Positions 51,186 to 63,455 of a stretch of DNA of 64,000 nucleotides are shown here, piece by piece. The first letter of the stretch is position 1. The number at the start of each line of letters is the position of its first letter. Location of the stretch: NCBI RefSeq assembly GCF_964019385.1, contig NC_088646.1:13905405-13969404 (forward strand). The letters run 5' to 3'. The translations under genes and the position numbers were made by a program. The DNA comes from Sycon ciliatum. Its lineage: Eukaryota; Porifera; Calcarea; Leucosolenida; Sycettidae. The notes beneath the pieces are model-generated. The model had not been told where the DNA came from. It did not search any database and was given only the letters and a program-made list of their open reading frames with translations.

Positions 51186-53822
51186 CAGTGGCACTACCGT
51201 CCAGATCTACACTCGCTCACTCGATGGCAAGACCCAAACGCCTTGAAACACTGATTATAATATTATGAGGGCCAAACTCCAAAGACTAGACAAGTCAACA
51301 ACTAATAATATACTTAAAATAGCAATGAAAAATATCAATTGTGCACTCATAACTATAAACAATTAAAATGAAACAATTCCCAAAGTAATAATATACTTAC
51401 TTACATGTACATAATCCATTAATTTTACAAGACGAAAATCCGCGCTGTAGTTTCCATGGTAATGGTCTCTGTGGCAAAAAGCATACTGATACTGCATAGA
51501 TACGACTCAGTTTTGTAGACTAGAAAGTAGAATGTAGTCTCTGTAGTGTAGACTGTAGTTCAACATCACGTGCGTCCGGATATCCGTGGCTACTTATGCA
51601 TGCAGCTGCACCTTTTTCAAAACTGCATCTCTGTTTTTTTCAAACAGTCACAGTCAGTAACACACTGACTCAGTGAATGGTTTCATTGCTTCTGATACTG
51701 AGTCTGTGATACTGATACTAGTGGTAGTTCTCGTTTTCCGACGTCTTACTCTTACCTGCATGTACAATTGTGGCGTCTCTTCCTCAGTTTGCTACAAGTG
51801 GCACATTTTGACTCTGTTTGCCTAAGCCGCACAAGCTACTAATATCCAGTTCGCTTTCCCCAGCTGCTTCGATGAAGTTAGTTTGCTGTCGACTGAGAGA
51901 TGTGGATGATCTTCGACTTCTCTGATTGATCAGTGTTCACTGAGAGATGTGGACAGTTTTCGACTTCTTTGATTGATCTCAGGTATGTGCGTTAGAAATA
52001 TCGATACATGTGGTTCAAAAGCATATTCCTACTAGTTTGCGCACAGCACATGCTCGCTAGCACACTGACTGCACTTTTCTGTGGCTTCGCTCGAGCGTGA
52101 CTGAATGCGGCGTGAGTTGATGTGTACAGCCTCAGTGACAGTGCGTGGTAATGCAGTTTGAAACTGAGTGCTGACCCTGTTCAGTGTTGACCTTGTTCCA
52201 GTGTTTGATGATGAATTCTAGGACTATACGTCGTGTTGCCATATGTTGCCATAGCTAAGCCCATGCTATAAAATAAAATAAATTTCACGGTTCGGGCAGA
52301 GACTCAGTTAGATAGAGTTTTCCTCGAATCCGTAGGAACACCACCACCCTCAACGATCAAGGTGCAGATGCAGCTCCTAATGCGATGGGAGATGAATAGA
52401 TTACACCCGCCGCCAAAGTGGTCGAAGACCGAAAATCCCATTCACTGCATCCATGCTGAAAGTGTACACTCATAAATAGATGGTGAGCCAAGGAAACGGT
52501 AGGGCACAAGTTATGCGTTAGAGTCCACCAACTAAACCAGGTTTTCTCAGTCCTCCTTGTCAGTCTGGTGCTACCTTGTGCACGTCTGACTGTTCAAAAC
52601 CTTGTGTTGCCCACCGTTTTGCTTGTTTCCATTATGTGGAATTATTACTACTCTTTTTGCCAATTTTTGTGGGAAGAGTGACATCATATGCCAGATCTCT
52701 GACCCTTCTCCATCAAAACGTATGTGATTCCGATTTATAGACATTTCCATGTTCTGGGCAGTGCCCGGTCCCGGACCGTCTGGATAAGAGAGATATAAGT
52801 GTAATAAACAAGGGCCATGGCATTTGTCTAATGTGCTTATTCCTTGCCGCCTGTAATTCCTTTCAGATGAGAAGGCTTCGAAAACCTTCAGGAATAGACA
52901 TTTAGGAAACTTATGCCAGGGTCCTTTTGGTCGATGTGCCTCACCCTCTACTCACTGCGATAAAGTGTGTTCCTGTTATCGAGACACACTGGCCTACTTC
53001 TATGGAGTAAGACATCTGCATTGTTCCCCATGTTTATTCTTTTTAGATTGGAATGTTGCAACAACTCGACAGCTAGAAGAATGGAGTCTCTTGAGGTAAT
53101 GGCACCGGTGCAGTGCTGCAAACGTGCATGTTGTTCTCAGCATTGCAGTCCTACATATACATCATGTATGGATGGTATACATCATGTATGCATGGTATAC
53201 ATCATGTATGCATGGTATGCATTGTACTGTCTTATCAGTCTATTCACCTGACACGCACTTATTCTACCCAGGTCCAGTGCTTGACCCAGTAATCTCGGTA
53301 CGGTCAGTTTCAGTGCTTGACCCAGTAATCTCGGTACGGCCAGTTTCAGTATCCTGCATGGCAATGCATTTGGTTAGAGGTTCGACATACTTTGTGTAAC
53401 TCCACTTCACAATACCACACAAGCTCATGCAGTAATAACTACATTCTAACTTCCTGACCATTATCCATGTGATTTATTTAGCGCCACGCAGACCAAGAGA
53501 AAACTGTGTTGTGATTAATATCACCCATAATCAATGCGATGGTTTTAACGCTACACATACTGAGGGAGTGCTCGGTGTTATGATTGAATTCCTACCTGTC
53601 CACTGTGTGGTAGCAAGTTAACTGAACTGTTTGCTTGGAGCCAATCACTGACACATCTAACTATACCCTTCAAGCAACAGTGACCGTAACATACCACTGT
53701 GTTTTGATTAAAGGTAAAACTTGGTAATGCTTTATAAAAAAAACTTTACCAAGTTTTTTTATTTAAGAAAACTTGAAAGGTTTTATTTAACCATTATTCT
53801 TGTTCTGTTCAAACGGAACCAG
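51186..53822. other. intron or intergenic; SINE B copy 3, no firm exon
   Basis: It contains the inverted SINE B fragment and small repeats: a 20-bp unit with acatcatgtatg at 53158-53222 and a 38-bp direct repeat at 53272-53348 (gcttgacccagtaatctcgg). A 49-bp exon-like segment at about 53047-53095, with a gtaatg donor, has one open frame, but its phase does not join the 53823 exon. Confidence 0.4.
52278..52455 (-). repeat. SINE family B, copy 3 (5'-truncated, inverted)
   Basis: On the minus strand it matches the 3' half of copies 1 and 2: catggatgcagtgaatggga, gtggtgttcctacggatt and an A-rich end. The tRNA-like head is missing. Confidence 0.7.
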
Positions 53823-53945
53823 GAACTATTTTGCAATCAACCAGTCCGAGGTAGACAAGTGACAGAAGCTGTCATTCGTTTGCTGAAGTCAATGAAGATT
53901 GATGGAATGGATGAACTGCTTCCACAGAAGCCGAAGGATGAGCTG
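53823..53945 (+). CDS. unrecognised host gene, exon a
   Basis: Acceptor gaaccag, donor gtacgt, exactly 41 codons in phase 0. Reads ELFCNQPVRGRQVTEAVIRL, then LKSMKIDGMDELLPQKPKDE and L. Strong coding character and amphipathic helices. The protein family is not recognised. It probably belongs to the same + strand gene as exons b-f, with which its phase is compatible. Confidence 0.6.
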
Positions 53946-53996
53946 GTACGTGGGGTACAGTGCATATGTTTGCGTGTGTGTGTGTGTGTGTGTGTC

Positions 53997-54110
53997 CCGT
54001 GAAACCACTCCTGTGTATGGTCTGCACACTCCGTTTCAGCCGTACTCAAGACGTCGCTAGACATAGTTGCACCCCCCGTCGCTCCGCAAAAGCAAAAAAG
54101 AAACAGTCAA
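53997..54110 (+). other. zinc-finger-like fragment next to (TG)n
   Basis: Right after (TG)n and cccgtgaaacc, one frame encodes a C-x2-C-x12-H-x3-C finger (CMVCTLRFSRTQDVARHSC) and then a basic stretch (RRSAKAKKKQ). TG-rich repeats follow at 54240-54345. Similar in kind and setting to the fragment at 24729-25187. Confidence 0.4.
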
Positions 54111-54237
54111 ACAGCCATTCACGCCCCGCCGGACTCGCAGGGCCTGATACCGCGTTCCGAAGACAGCACTCCTTCAAGTCGCCCCGTTTGGGGACACATA
54201 GCCAATCGTGGCAGTGGGCGAAGGAGGAGGAGGAGGA

Positions 54238-54345
54238 GGTGTCCGTGTGTGTGTCCGTGTGTATATGAGTCTGTGTGTATGTGTCTGTGTGTGACCGAGT
54301 GTGTATGTGTCCATGTGTGTATGTGTCCGTGTGTGTATGTATGCC
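54238..54345. repeat. degenerate TG-rich minisatellite
   Basis: gtgtgtatgtgtccgtgtg-type words, preceded by a gga repeat (gaaggaggaggaggagg). Confidence 0.85.
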
Positions 54346-54509
54346 CCCTCGGAAATTTGCAATCTCACCACAGCAAAATGTTCTGCAAATTTCTGCCTTT
54401 GCAGCAAACTGTGAAGTTTTTACAATATCGTTGCGAATGATGTGGGAAAGAGTAGAACTTGCAGAATGAACGATCATCAGATGGTGCAGAAGAGTATGTA
54501 GTGCAGCAG

Positions 54510-56053
54510 CTGTACATACAGCATTGTTCACACACGCTAGCTGTACATACAGCATTGTTCACACACGCTAGCTGTACATACAGCATTGTTCACACACGCT
54601 AGCTGTACATACAGCATTGTTCACACACGCTAGCTGTACATACAGCATTGTTCACACACGCTAGCTGTACATACAGCATTGTTCACACACGCTAGCTGTA
54701 CATACAGCATTGTTCACACACGCTAGCTGTACATACAGCATTGTTCACACACGCTAGCTGTACATACAGCATTGTTCACACACGCTAGCTGTACATACAG
54801 CATTGTTCACACACGCTAGCTGTACATACAGCATTGTTCACACACGCTAGCTGTACATACAGCATTGTTCACACACGCTAGCTGTACATACAGCATTGTT
54901 CACACACGCTAGCTGTACATACAGCATTGTTCACACACGCTAGCTGTACATACAGCATTGTTCACACACGCTAGCTGTACATACAGCATTGTTCACACAC
55001 GCTAGCTGTACATACAGCATTGTTCACACACGCTAGCTGTACATACAGCATTGTTCACACACGCTAGCTGTACATACAGCATTGTTCACACACGCTAGCT
55101 GTACATACAGCATTGTTCACACACGCTAGCTGTACATACAGCATTGTTCACACACGCTAGCTGTACATACAGCATTGTTCACACACGCTAGCTGTACATA
55201 CAGCATTGTTCACACACGCTAGCTGTACATACAGCATTGTTCACACACGTACATACAGCATTGTTCACACACGCTAGCTGTACATACAGCATTGTTCACA
55301 CACGCTAGCTGTACATACAGCATTGTTCACACACGCTAGCTGTACATACAGCATTGTTCACACACGCTAGCTGTACATACAGCATTGTTCACACACGCTA
55401 GCTGTACATACAGCATTGTTCACACACGCTAGCTGTACATACAGCATTGTTCACACACGCTAGCTGTACATACAGCATTGTTCACACACGCTAGCTGTAC
55501 ATACAGCATTGTTCACACACGCTAGCTGTACATACAGCATTGTTCACACACGCTAGCTGTACATACAGCATTGTTCACACACGCTAGCTGTACATACAGC
55601 ATTGTTCACACACGCTAGCTGTACATACAGCATTGTTCACACACGCTAGCTGTACATACAGCATTGTTCACACACGCTAGCTGTACATACAGCATTGTTC
55701 ACACACGCTAGCTGTACATACAGCATTGTTCACACACGCTAGCTGTACATACAGCATTGTTCACACACGCTAGCTGTACATACAGCATTGTTCACACACG
55801 CTAGCTGTACATACAGCATTGTTCACACACGCTAGCTGTACATACAGCATTGTTCACACACGCTAGCTGTACATACAGCATTGTTCACACACGCTAGCTG
55901 TACATACAGCATTGTTCACACACGCTAGCTGTACATACAGCATTGTTCACACACGCTAGCTGTACATACAGCATTGTTCACACACGCTAGCTGTACATAC
56001 AGCATTGTTCACACACGCTAGCTGTACATACAGCATTGTTCACACACGCTAGC
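54510..56053. repeat. 31-bp satellite, about 50 units
   Basis: Near-identical units containing ctgtacatacagcattgttc and cacacacgctag. One unit is shortened near 55249. There are no spacers, so it is not a CRISPR array. Each unit includes the small palindrome ctgtacatacag. Confidence 0.98.
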
Positions 56054-57275
56054 TACCAGCGAGTACTTGACTTTCTATTGATTTAGTTCTCCCTTATAGC
56101 TACACGGATAGTCACTTGTATCGATGTTTGGATGAATTTTGGGGACGACTGTGACACATGTGTGTGTGTGAGTGTGTGAATGTGTAGGTGATATTGCCCG
56201 TGCTCCAACCGCTTGCCCCGTATTCTTAACCCCAAACACACTTATGTAGGGCCAGCAAAACCATCACAACTTTAATATTTTATCTCTACAAATTTCCGAG
56301 GGGACAGGTATGTACATGTGGGTGCATGGCAGGTACCGGTAACTGGACGTAGCTTCAGTAGGTTATCTATACTATGTTCTGTCCTAGGCTATAGAATTAT
56401 GTCTGTGAGGATATCTGACAACTGGCCAATATTTGTCTTTCATTACCAGTAACTTTATATCTTTTAACAATCACAAAGGAAGCCGATCGTGAAAGAGTCT
56501 ACTGTAGCAGCATCACAAAGCAAAAGCAATGTGGCCTTGGCACACTGAAGATCACCACCTTCTCCCCACACTAATGTCCCCATATTTCAAAAATCATTAG
56601 GAATTCAATTCTACTAGTGTGCTGGTGTGAGCACAAGTACCTGTACAGTCGTTGTGGTATCACAATAGGAGCAGTCATCTGTTATCCCAATACGGTGAAG
56701 TAGCAAATCTGTACTGAAGCTCACACTATCCCATGTACACAAGTTCCGCTGATAAACTTTAGCACAACACAAGACACCCTAACACCGAAAGCACGACACC
56801 ACAAAAGTACCATGTCACCTCCCTCTCCCCTCCTCACTTCAAACCTCTTACCCTAAGCTGCGATTCCTGGCACTGGCACACAATTTCCCCGTTATTAACA
56901 CCCTGGTTTCCTTGTACAATGTACATAACACATAGTTATACCGGTGACTTGATCATTACTCTTCTCCCTGTTGTCCGGTGATTGTACTATGACATTGTGT
57001 ATGACACCACCATCTGAGTAACAACACCATCTGAGTAACAACACCGCCTGAGTAACAATACCATCATAGGCTTGGTCCACTGTTCTATTCTGTATGCTCA
57101 GACCATGTGGGTGTATTTAGGTTCATACTGCTTTCTGCATCCTTTTACAGTGCGTTTGTTGCTGCTCTTGATGCTCAGCTGATGTTGTCATTGTTGGTGT
57201 CCTTTAGAAAAGCGATCCTGTCAGCTTTTCTATTATTGTTCTCCTTTGTCGCTGACCTGTTTGATATGCTTCTAG
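56054..57275. other. intron sequence, no element recognised
   Basis: Unique, with a small triplicated acaccatctgagtaacaac around 57004-57063. Nothing else could be supported. Confidence 0.4.
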
Positions 57276-57347
57276 ATTGGTATGATGGCTGCACAGTGTG
57301 GCGACTATTGGATGCGTGTGTTAGACGAAGCCTTCACCAAGAACTGG
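57276..57347 (+). CDS. unrecognised host gene, exon b
   Basis: Acceptor gatatgcttctag, donor gtaggc, 24 codons in phase 0 at both ends: IGMMAAQCGDYWMRVLDEAF and TKNW. Joins exon c (57598) in phase 0. Confidence 0.65.
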
Positions 57348-57597
57348 GTAGGCTCATCAGTTGACATTGCTCATAACTATTATGTATGTATGCAGGCACC
57401 CACATCTGCCCACTACAAGGATCTCTCCCACCCCTTCTTCTAGCATCAACCCAGTACACAACATGCCGGTATGTACACCATCAGCAGAAGCTAAAACTCT
57501 TTTAGCATGTACATGTAGATCATAAAACTCTAAGATTGAAGTGTAGAATGCTTTTAACGTCATGCTGCATATGTGTGTTGTGTACTGTTTCTAACAG

Positions 57598-57626
57598 AAA
57601 TCAAAACGGCATTGTGAACATCTCAG
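57598..57626 (+). CDS. unrecognised host gene, exon c (29 nt)
   Basis: Acceptor tttctaacag, donor gtatgc. Encodes KSKRHCEHL and two bases of a codon that exon d completes. The exact phase fit on both sides supports this short exon. Confidence 0.6.
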
Positions 57627-57768
57627 GTATGCACCTTTGCACTCACTGTATTGACGGGGTATAGTTCAAACTTTGCTTGAACACTATTCAGGGCCATAGC
57701 CTCACCCATGCTCTCTATACATGTACGAGTACATGCGCATCCTACTGAACCAGTTTGCCCTTTACCTT

Positions 57769-57848
57769 GGCATGTAACTTGGCATGTAACTTGGCATGTA
57801 ACTTGGCATGTAACTTGGCATGTAACTTGGCATGTAACTTGGCATGTA
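57769..57848. repeat. 12-bp minisatellite (ttggcatgtaac), 6-7 units
   Basis: Perfect 12-bp units. The period is a multiple of 3, so it appears open in all frames. Confidence 0.95.
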
Positions 57849-57891
57849 TGCCTTTATGTGCGTTTACTCGATGGCCAGTGTACTCTAGTAG

Positions 57892-58083
57892 TACAGTCAA
57901 CTTTGCTTATAACGACACTCGGCGGGGCATCAAAAAGGTGTCCTTATTCGCGAAGTGTCGTTATACCCGAAGTCTCATTATATGTATTACAGTGGGAAGG
58001 GACTTTGCTCTGGGCATGGAAATTCTGTCGTTATTCGCGAATTGTCGTTATATCCGCAGTCGTTATTAGCGAAGTTGACTGTA
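57892..58083. mobile_element. TA-flanked MITE (TACAGTCAACTT termini)
   Basis: Left end TACAGTCAACTTTGCTTATA; right end, inverted, TACAGTCAACTTCGCTAATA. Repeated gtcgttat words inside. Tc1/mariner-type MITE of 192 bp within an intron. Confidence 0.75.
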
Positions 58084-58356
58084 TATTCAAAGTGTCTGTC
58101 GTTCTGTCTTCTGTCAAAGTCCTGCACTGCTGCGCAGGATTTTAAGTCGGCTAACGAGTTTATTTCTGTTGACATAATTATGAGTGATTATAAGACTGGA
58201 AATATGAGAACAGTTCTGAGTCATGTTCAGCCTGACCTTCTGCTAGGTATTGTCTGCCTCTGAGCTCCACCGTCACGAGACCTAAAGACGTCACCTTCGA
58301 AGTGGCTAGCTATCCAGGGGTTTAAATGTATAATCTGTGCTTGTGTATTTGTGCAG

Positions 58357-58424
58357 ATTGCTGGCCATGCATGTTGCACTGACTTCAGCTGAAGTCTTTG
58401 AGAAGATACCGAAACATTTGGCAG
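58357..58424 (+). CDS. unrecognised host gene, exon d
   Basis: Acceptor tgtatttgtgcag, donor gtcagt. One base completes the codon begun in exon c, then LLAMHVALTSAEVFEKIPKH and LA, with one base left for exon e. Helical, coding-like. Confidence 0.65.
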
Positions 58425-58629
58425 GTCAGTAAAACTGTTTTGTGGTGTCACATTACAGTCCATCAATATCAGCACCTCACTTCAGCTTTTGTTTGAGGGG
58501 AGGGGAGAGAAAGCACTATGTGTTCTTTTTCAGAGCTCTCTAGTGCAATGTTCCTTGCTGTTCCATGACCATCCAAATTCACCACCATTCGGCACAGGAT
58601 TGTATGAGGAATTAGCAATATTTTCTCAC

Positions 58630-59410
58630 ATGCAACATCAGATTACTGATAGTTTGCGTAGGACCATCATACACAGACATGCAGTACAGCCTCTGTTCTA
58701 ACATTGACCTAAAACCTGACCCTAAACTGTTGCTAAGGGGCTGATGCAGGAGTTCACGCACTTTACAAGTCCGTCACAGCCTAGGCGGCTGGGGCGACAG
58801 AGGCCGCCCCACTTTTGTGGGTTTTTTTGGAGCACACTGCAACAAAGAGCGATGATTGCAGCTCAGCACAAATGTGGCGAGTAATGAAGAATCCGTGTCC
58901 CTGATCGTAGCGTTTTCTTGGTTTGTTGCAGAATCAAAAAGTCTTTCATTGCAGTTACACTAAAATGGCACCAAATGCCCGGAAATGGATGCAAATTGGC
59001 TTCAATTTTTGACATTTTTTCTCGGGGAAGGGTAATGGAGTATCCTTGTCACCAATAGTAGCATCTTCTTGTTTTGTTGCAGAATCAATAAGTCATTGTA
59101 GTTACACCGAAATGGCACCAAATGGCACCAAATGCGCCGAAATGCTTGCAATTGGCTTCAATTTAGAAAATTTTCCCGGGAGGACCCCCGCACCCCCTTC
59201 CATGGCCACCCCACCTCCAAAGTCGGTGCCACAGGCCTACTTTAGGCATGGTCATTCAGGGCATAGTACGAAATACCATGACAACAGTCCATGGCAACCA
59301 CGGAAGTGGAGCGTGGAATTTGGCACTCCACTGACACGGCATGCTGGGAAAGACAAACCTTCCTCACCATCACCGATGTGCCATGGTCAAAATTCACTTT
59401 GGACATAGCG
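58630..59410 (-). repeat. dispersed repeat, copy split by about 460 bp
   Basis: Inverse of 26395-26720: block 58630-58760 and block 59222-59410 are adjacent in the other copy. The intervening 58761-59221 (two near-repeated segments with tgttgcagaatca and ggcaccaaatg) is probably an insertion here. Confidence 0.65.
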
Positions 59411-59697
59411 CCAAGGCATGTTTTCTGCCTGCAATCGTTGCAATGCCTTGGCCTGTATCGTGTACCATGTAGAGATAGCACTTGAGGCTGTTGCCCTAGA
59501 CCGTAGATCACTGCATCTCCATCATGCATTGTTCGGCTCTGTTTGGCTCTGTGACTGTAATGAGCAGACCGGCAGCAACGCCCGCACCATTCTGCATGCC
59601 ACGCACTCCTGTCGTCTCCCTAGAAAAATCATCCCAAACTAGGCCATTCATGAAGCAACCTTACCGTGGAGGTGTTAGTAACCTCAGTACTGGCCAA

Positions 59698-60120
59698 ACA
59701 TGTGCACATTGAGTGAGTGATGATGACACCAGCTTGACTAGCAATATTATGTGCACATTGCCAGAGTGAGTGATGACACCAGCTTGACTAGCAATATTAT
59801 GTGCACATTGAGTGAGTGATGACACCAGCTTGACTAGCAATATTATGTGCACATTGAGTGAGTGATGACACCAGCTTGACTAGCAATATTATGTGCACAT
59901 TGAGTGAGTGATGACACCAGCTTGACTAGCAATATTATGTGCACATTGAGTGAGTGATGACACCAGCTTGACTAGCAGTGTTATGTGCACATTGAGTGAG
60001 TGATGACACCAGCTTGACTAGCAGTGTTATGTGCACATTGAGTGAGTGATGACACCAGCTTGACTAGCAGTGTTATGTGCACATTGAGTGAGTGATGACA
60101 CCAGCTTGACTAGCAGTATT
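59698..60120. repeat. 46-bp tandem repeat, about 9 units
   Basis: Units of gtgcacattgagtgagtgat plus gacaccagcttgactagcaa and tattat. Later units carry gcagtgttat instead of gcaatattat. Confidence 0.95.
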
Positions 60121-60635
60121 GGTTCTTAGCTAAGTGGAGTGTTCTGTACCAGTGATGCCATCACCAGGTTCAGGCCTGTAGCTGGAAGGGTCTGTGAGGG
60201 GGGGGGGGGGCTGGGGTTGTACTCCGACGGGGTTAACTCGGAGCCTGCCCAATCTGGGACTTTACATTACCATTGTCAGTGTGTTGTGGTTCATTCACAT
60301 CTAAGAATTTTCTATTGTAATACGCAACATGAAAGAGAACTTTGAGTGCACTTCAGCCCTGTTGTGGTCAAGCCAGAGGTCACCGCTCATACCAGGTTAA
60401 CTGTAGCTTTCAAAGGTTTTGGCGTCTGTGCTGCACCCCGGAGGGGGTTTCCCGGCAACCTGGAAACACTGAGGGCTACGAGTCTGAGGTTATAGCTGCT
60501 AAGGAAAATCTCGCTCGAAATCTGTGTTTGATTTGACTCCGATCAATATTGAATCTTGGTGCATGATTTGATCCGGAAATGAATGCGCCATCAGCTTGAC
60601 CCTTTCGCTGAACACGTGCACGTTTGTATTTGAAG

Positions 60636-60715
60636 TACAGTGCTGGCAACTGAAATCCGACTCCCTTGGCGGCGCGGTGGGAGTCGGGACAAGGGAGTCA
60701 GTTGCCAGCACTGTA
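60636..60715. mobile_element. 80-bp near-perfect hairpin with TA ends
   Basis: Left arm tacagtgctggcaactga is inverted exactly at the right end (tcagttgccagcactgta), and the inner ccgactccc/gggagtcgg also pairs. A very short TA-flanked MITE. Confidence 0.75.
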
Positions 60716-60795
60716 CATGTACTGCACCATGCCTGCATGCCTGCATGCCTGCATGCCTGAGCAGTGGTGTGCTTTTTATGCCATGTTTTGTTCAG

Positions 60796-60877
60796 CAATG
60801 CGGAAATCACATGTGTTCACTGACCATGGCAACTTTGTACGTATCAATGCAGAAGCCATCAAGATTATCCAGAAGCG
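60796..60877 (+). CDS. unrecognised host gene, exon e
   Basis: Acceptor gccatgttttgttcag, donor gtgagt. Two bases complete the split codon from exon d, then MRKSHVFTDHGNFVRINAEA and IKIIQK, with two bases carried to exon f. Phase fit on both sides. Confidence 0.7.
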
Positions 60878-61227
60878 GTGAGTTGAGATGCAGCAACCGC
60901 AATCATTCAATTTTTTTGCGGATTAACCAGATATTTCTTTCTCTTTATAAGCATAGATCTGGATGATGTATTACAGTATTTTTACCTTTCTGATTCAGGT
61001 ACACATCGAAAACCAAATGTTTTACCTGGACCAGTTGGAAATACTGGTAGCGACTTCGACGATATTTTTTTTATCAGGAAAAGCACGAGTTCCAGTGTGG
61101 GAGCAACGAAATTCCTTGGTTTCAGTTAATTACTACTATTAGGGGTCGTCCACAAAATTAATATCAATGTATTTTTGAAATGATTGGGAGAACTTCAAGA
61201 TTCAAAGGTCAGTCGGGGAAGTTTAAC

Positions 61228-61330
61228 TGCCTGAAAAGAGAAAAAATGCCAGACCCACCAGAATTTGAACCTGGGACCGTGCTTGTCAGTGAGCAATGCT
61301 CTAACCGTCTGAGCTATGGGACCAGGCCGA
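61228..61330 (-). repeat. tRNA-like sequence, possible SINE head
   Basis: On the minus strand: GGTCCCATAGCTCAGACGGT and TAGAGCA (D-arm/A-box) and CCAGGTTCAAATTCTGG (T-arm/B-box) at tRNA spacing. The anticodon stem does not pair well, so it is a tRNA-derived element or a decayed tRNA. Confidence 0.5.
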
Positions 61331-61775
61331 ACCTAGAAGGCGTTGACAAGTTGTTCACTCCAATCTATTTTTTAGAGAAGATATTGGCCCGGTTCGTTGG
61401 GGGGTGGGGGTGGGGGGTGGTGGGGGGAGTCCATGTTCGTCTCGTCTGTGTGAAAAAATTATCGATCCCTAGATGTGGACAGGCACTGTGCAAACACGTA
61501 TTTTATGACCTACGCAAAGTGAAAGTCAGCCTCTTGAACATGGCCACGGCAAGGTTGTGTGACCGTGGCAATGCAAACCTAGGTGTATGGTGAATTTGGA
61601 GTTGCAGTTGGTCACGGTTCACGAGAAGATTGCACTTCATTGAAACATATCCATGCCCTGCATAAACATGTGTACCGGTATGTTCGTTTGAGGGGGGGGG
61701 GGGTCCGGGAAGAAATGAACAAAACAATTATCGTCTTGAAAAAATATCGATATTTAAAAGGATGACCCCTTATAG

Positions 61776-62062
61776 GCGATTCACACAGCGTGTAAAATAC
61801 ACGATAACATGTTTGTGTAGAAGTGGACAAGCTGCCCGGCAGATTCACACATATACCAGACGTGTGCAAATCTCGCATGAGTCGGTGTACTTGAGCATAC
61901 TCCAGTACTTTCGCTGGTTTTTACACGCGCGCAAAGCACACACGTGGGCACATGGCTCGCGCACAAGTGTAAAAAGATTTCACTCGCGTTTTGGTCACAC
62001 GAGTATATCTCTATGGATACAGTGCGATACACGTGGGTTTGCACGTCGTGTGAATCACGCAC
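61776..62062. mobile_element. possible MITE with imperfect inverted ends
   Basis: gcgattcacacagcgtg near the left and cacgtcgtgtgaatcacgc near the right are imperfect inverses, with several cacacgtg-type words inside. Target duplication not clear. Confidence 0.35.
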
Positions 62063-62104
62063 TAACTATTTAAAATGCTTTTCTTTCGTTTTTGTCTTAC
62101 GTAG

Positions 62105-62189
62105 GTGCCATTCAATTCGCTTGTCGGAATGGATAAAGAATCCGAAACTCACCTTGAATGATTGTTACAAGTGGCAAAAGGAGAGAAAG
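62105..62189 (+). CDS. unrecognised host gene, exon f
   Basis: Acceptor tttgtcttacgtag, donor gtatga. One base completes the codon from exon e, then CHSIRLSEWIKNPKLTLNDC and YKWQKERK, ending in phase 0. Confidence 0.7.
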
Positions 62190-62460
62190 GTATGAGCTAG
62201 TCAACCATGATTTTTTTTTAATTCTCTCAAGGTAATATTGTGTCTTTTGTCCTGATTGTGTAATTCTGTCACTAACCTTGGTAGTACCAACTCTGTAATG
62301 ATATTAATTGTGTTGGTAATATCAACTCTGGGACAGATCATTCGCCTTTTCTTATAGGAGCTGGGGTTACCCTCTAGTGAGAAGGCAGCCATGCCTGTTC
62401 AATCGTGCCTGAATTAAAGTCACATAAAAACAATAACAACTTGTGAATCACTTATTACAG

Positions 62461-62538
62461 TTTGATGAAGAGTACATGGACCAGAGTTTACAGCTCGGGG
62501 AAATCATCCCATGGCGAAATGTTTTGTTAAGGTCATAG
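62461..62538 (+). CDS. unrecognised host gene, last exon with stop
   Basis: Acceptor cttattacag. FDEEYMDQSLQLGEIIPWRN and VLLRS, then TAG at 62536-62538. Exons b to this one join in a single frame through five introns, good internal evidence of a real gene. I could not name the family. AATAAA-type signals are not obvious just downstream. Confidence 0.7.
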   Translation, partial: FDEEYMDQSLQLGEIIPWRNVLLRS

Positions 62539-62712
62539 TGACTCACCTTTTCTGTATCTCAAACATGTCCTCACGGTCATTTTACCCCATCACCAAGGTA
62601 ATTTCTGCAGTGTGCATTGCTGCTTGCAGCTTGTCATACCAAAAGTGAAAAGCGCGATGTTCCTGCTATCACCTTAGTGATAAGGTGATTTGTAACCCTG
62701 AGCCTACGGTGT

Positions 62713-63261
62713 TACAGTCAAATCTGCCGTTAGCGACCTCTGTTGTAGGCGACCATCTACCGTTAGCGACCGATTTTCCGTGCACCGACGGTTTCACATA
62801 CAAACTGATCTGTCCAGAGCGACCATCTGCTGTGCGCGACCAGCGACCGCGATTTCATGCACGATGGCTGCATTCAATCTGCTGTAAGCGACCACGACCC
62901 AGGTTCAGTCAGGTGCGAAACTGTACTTGCCAGTGCGCTGTCAACTGCAAGGTTTGAAAATGCGCTGTCTTGCAAGTGCGATCGACTGGCCCTAGCCTGT
63001 ACTGAGGCTGCGCTGTAGCTCTCAAGATTAGCCCTGGTATGTGCACTATTCTTGGGTTTGTGCACCCCTATATTCTATCGAATATCCAATAAAATGATAT
63101 TATTAAAAATCACATTATTCTCGTCGATTTGAGTACATGGAAGCATATATGCATGCCCGGTATGCCGGATTTACCATACATCTGCCGTAAGAGACCATCT
63201 GCCGTAAGAGACCGCTTTTTCTTGCACCAAGGGGCGGTCGCTTACGACAGATTTGACTGTA
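62713..63261. mobile_element. TA-flanked MITE (TACAGTCAAATCTG termini)
   Basis: Left end tacagtcaaatctgccgtta and right end, inverted, tacagtcaaatctgtcgtaa. Internal repeats of gcgaccatctgc/gtaagagaccatctgcc. About 550 bp, non-coding. A related start (acagtaaaacctggtgtaag) appears at 63971-64000 and continues past the window. Confidence 0.75.
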
Positions 63262-63455
63262 CATGTTTTCTATGATTCAAGATGACCTAAGCAAAAGCTT
63301 CGCGGTGAGATCAGTTTTGAGTAGCATAGATAAGGTGCTGCACACTCCGGTGTATGTACTCTTGGTTTGATTGATTTGATATTCGACGAAGTATTTGCCT
63401 TGACTTATTACTCACTAGTTTGAGGGAAAGATGCAAACGGGAAAAGTCGACTTAA

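Noticed and set aside
54510..56053. CRISPR-like array
   Set aside because: 31-bp units are contiguous with no spacers; eukaryotic satellite.
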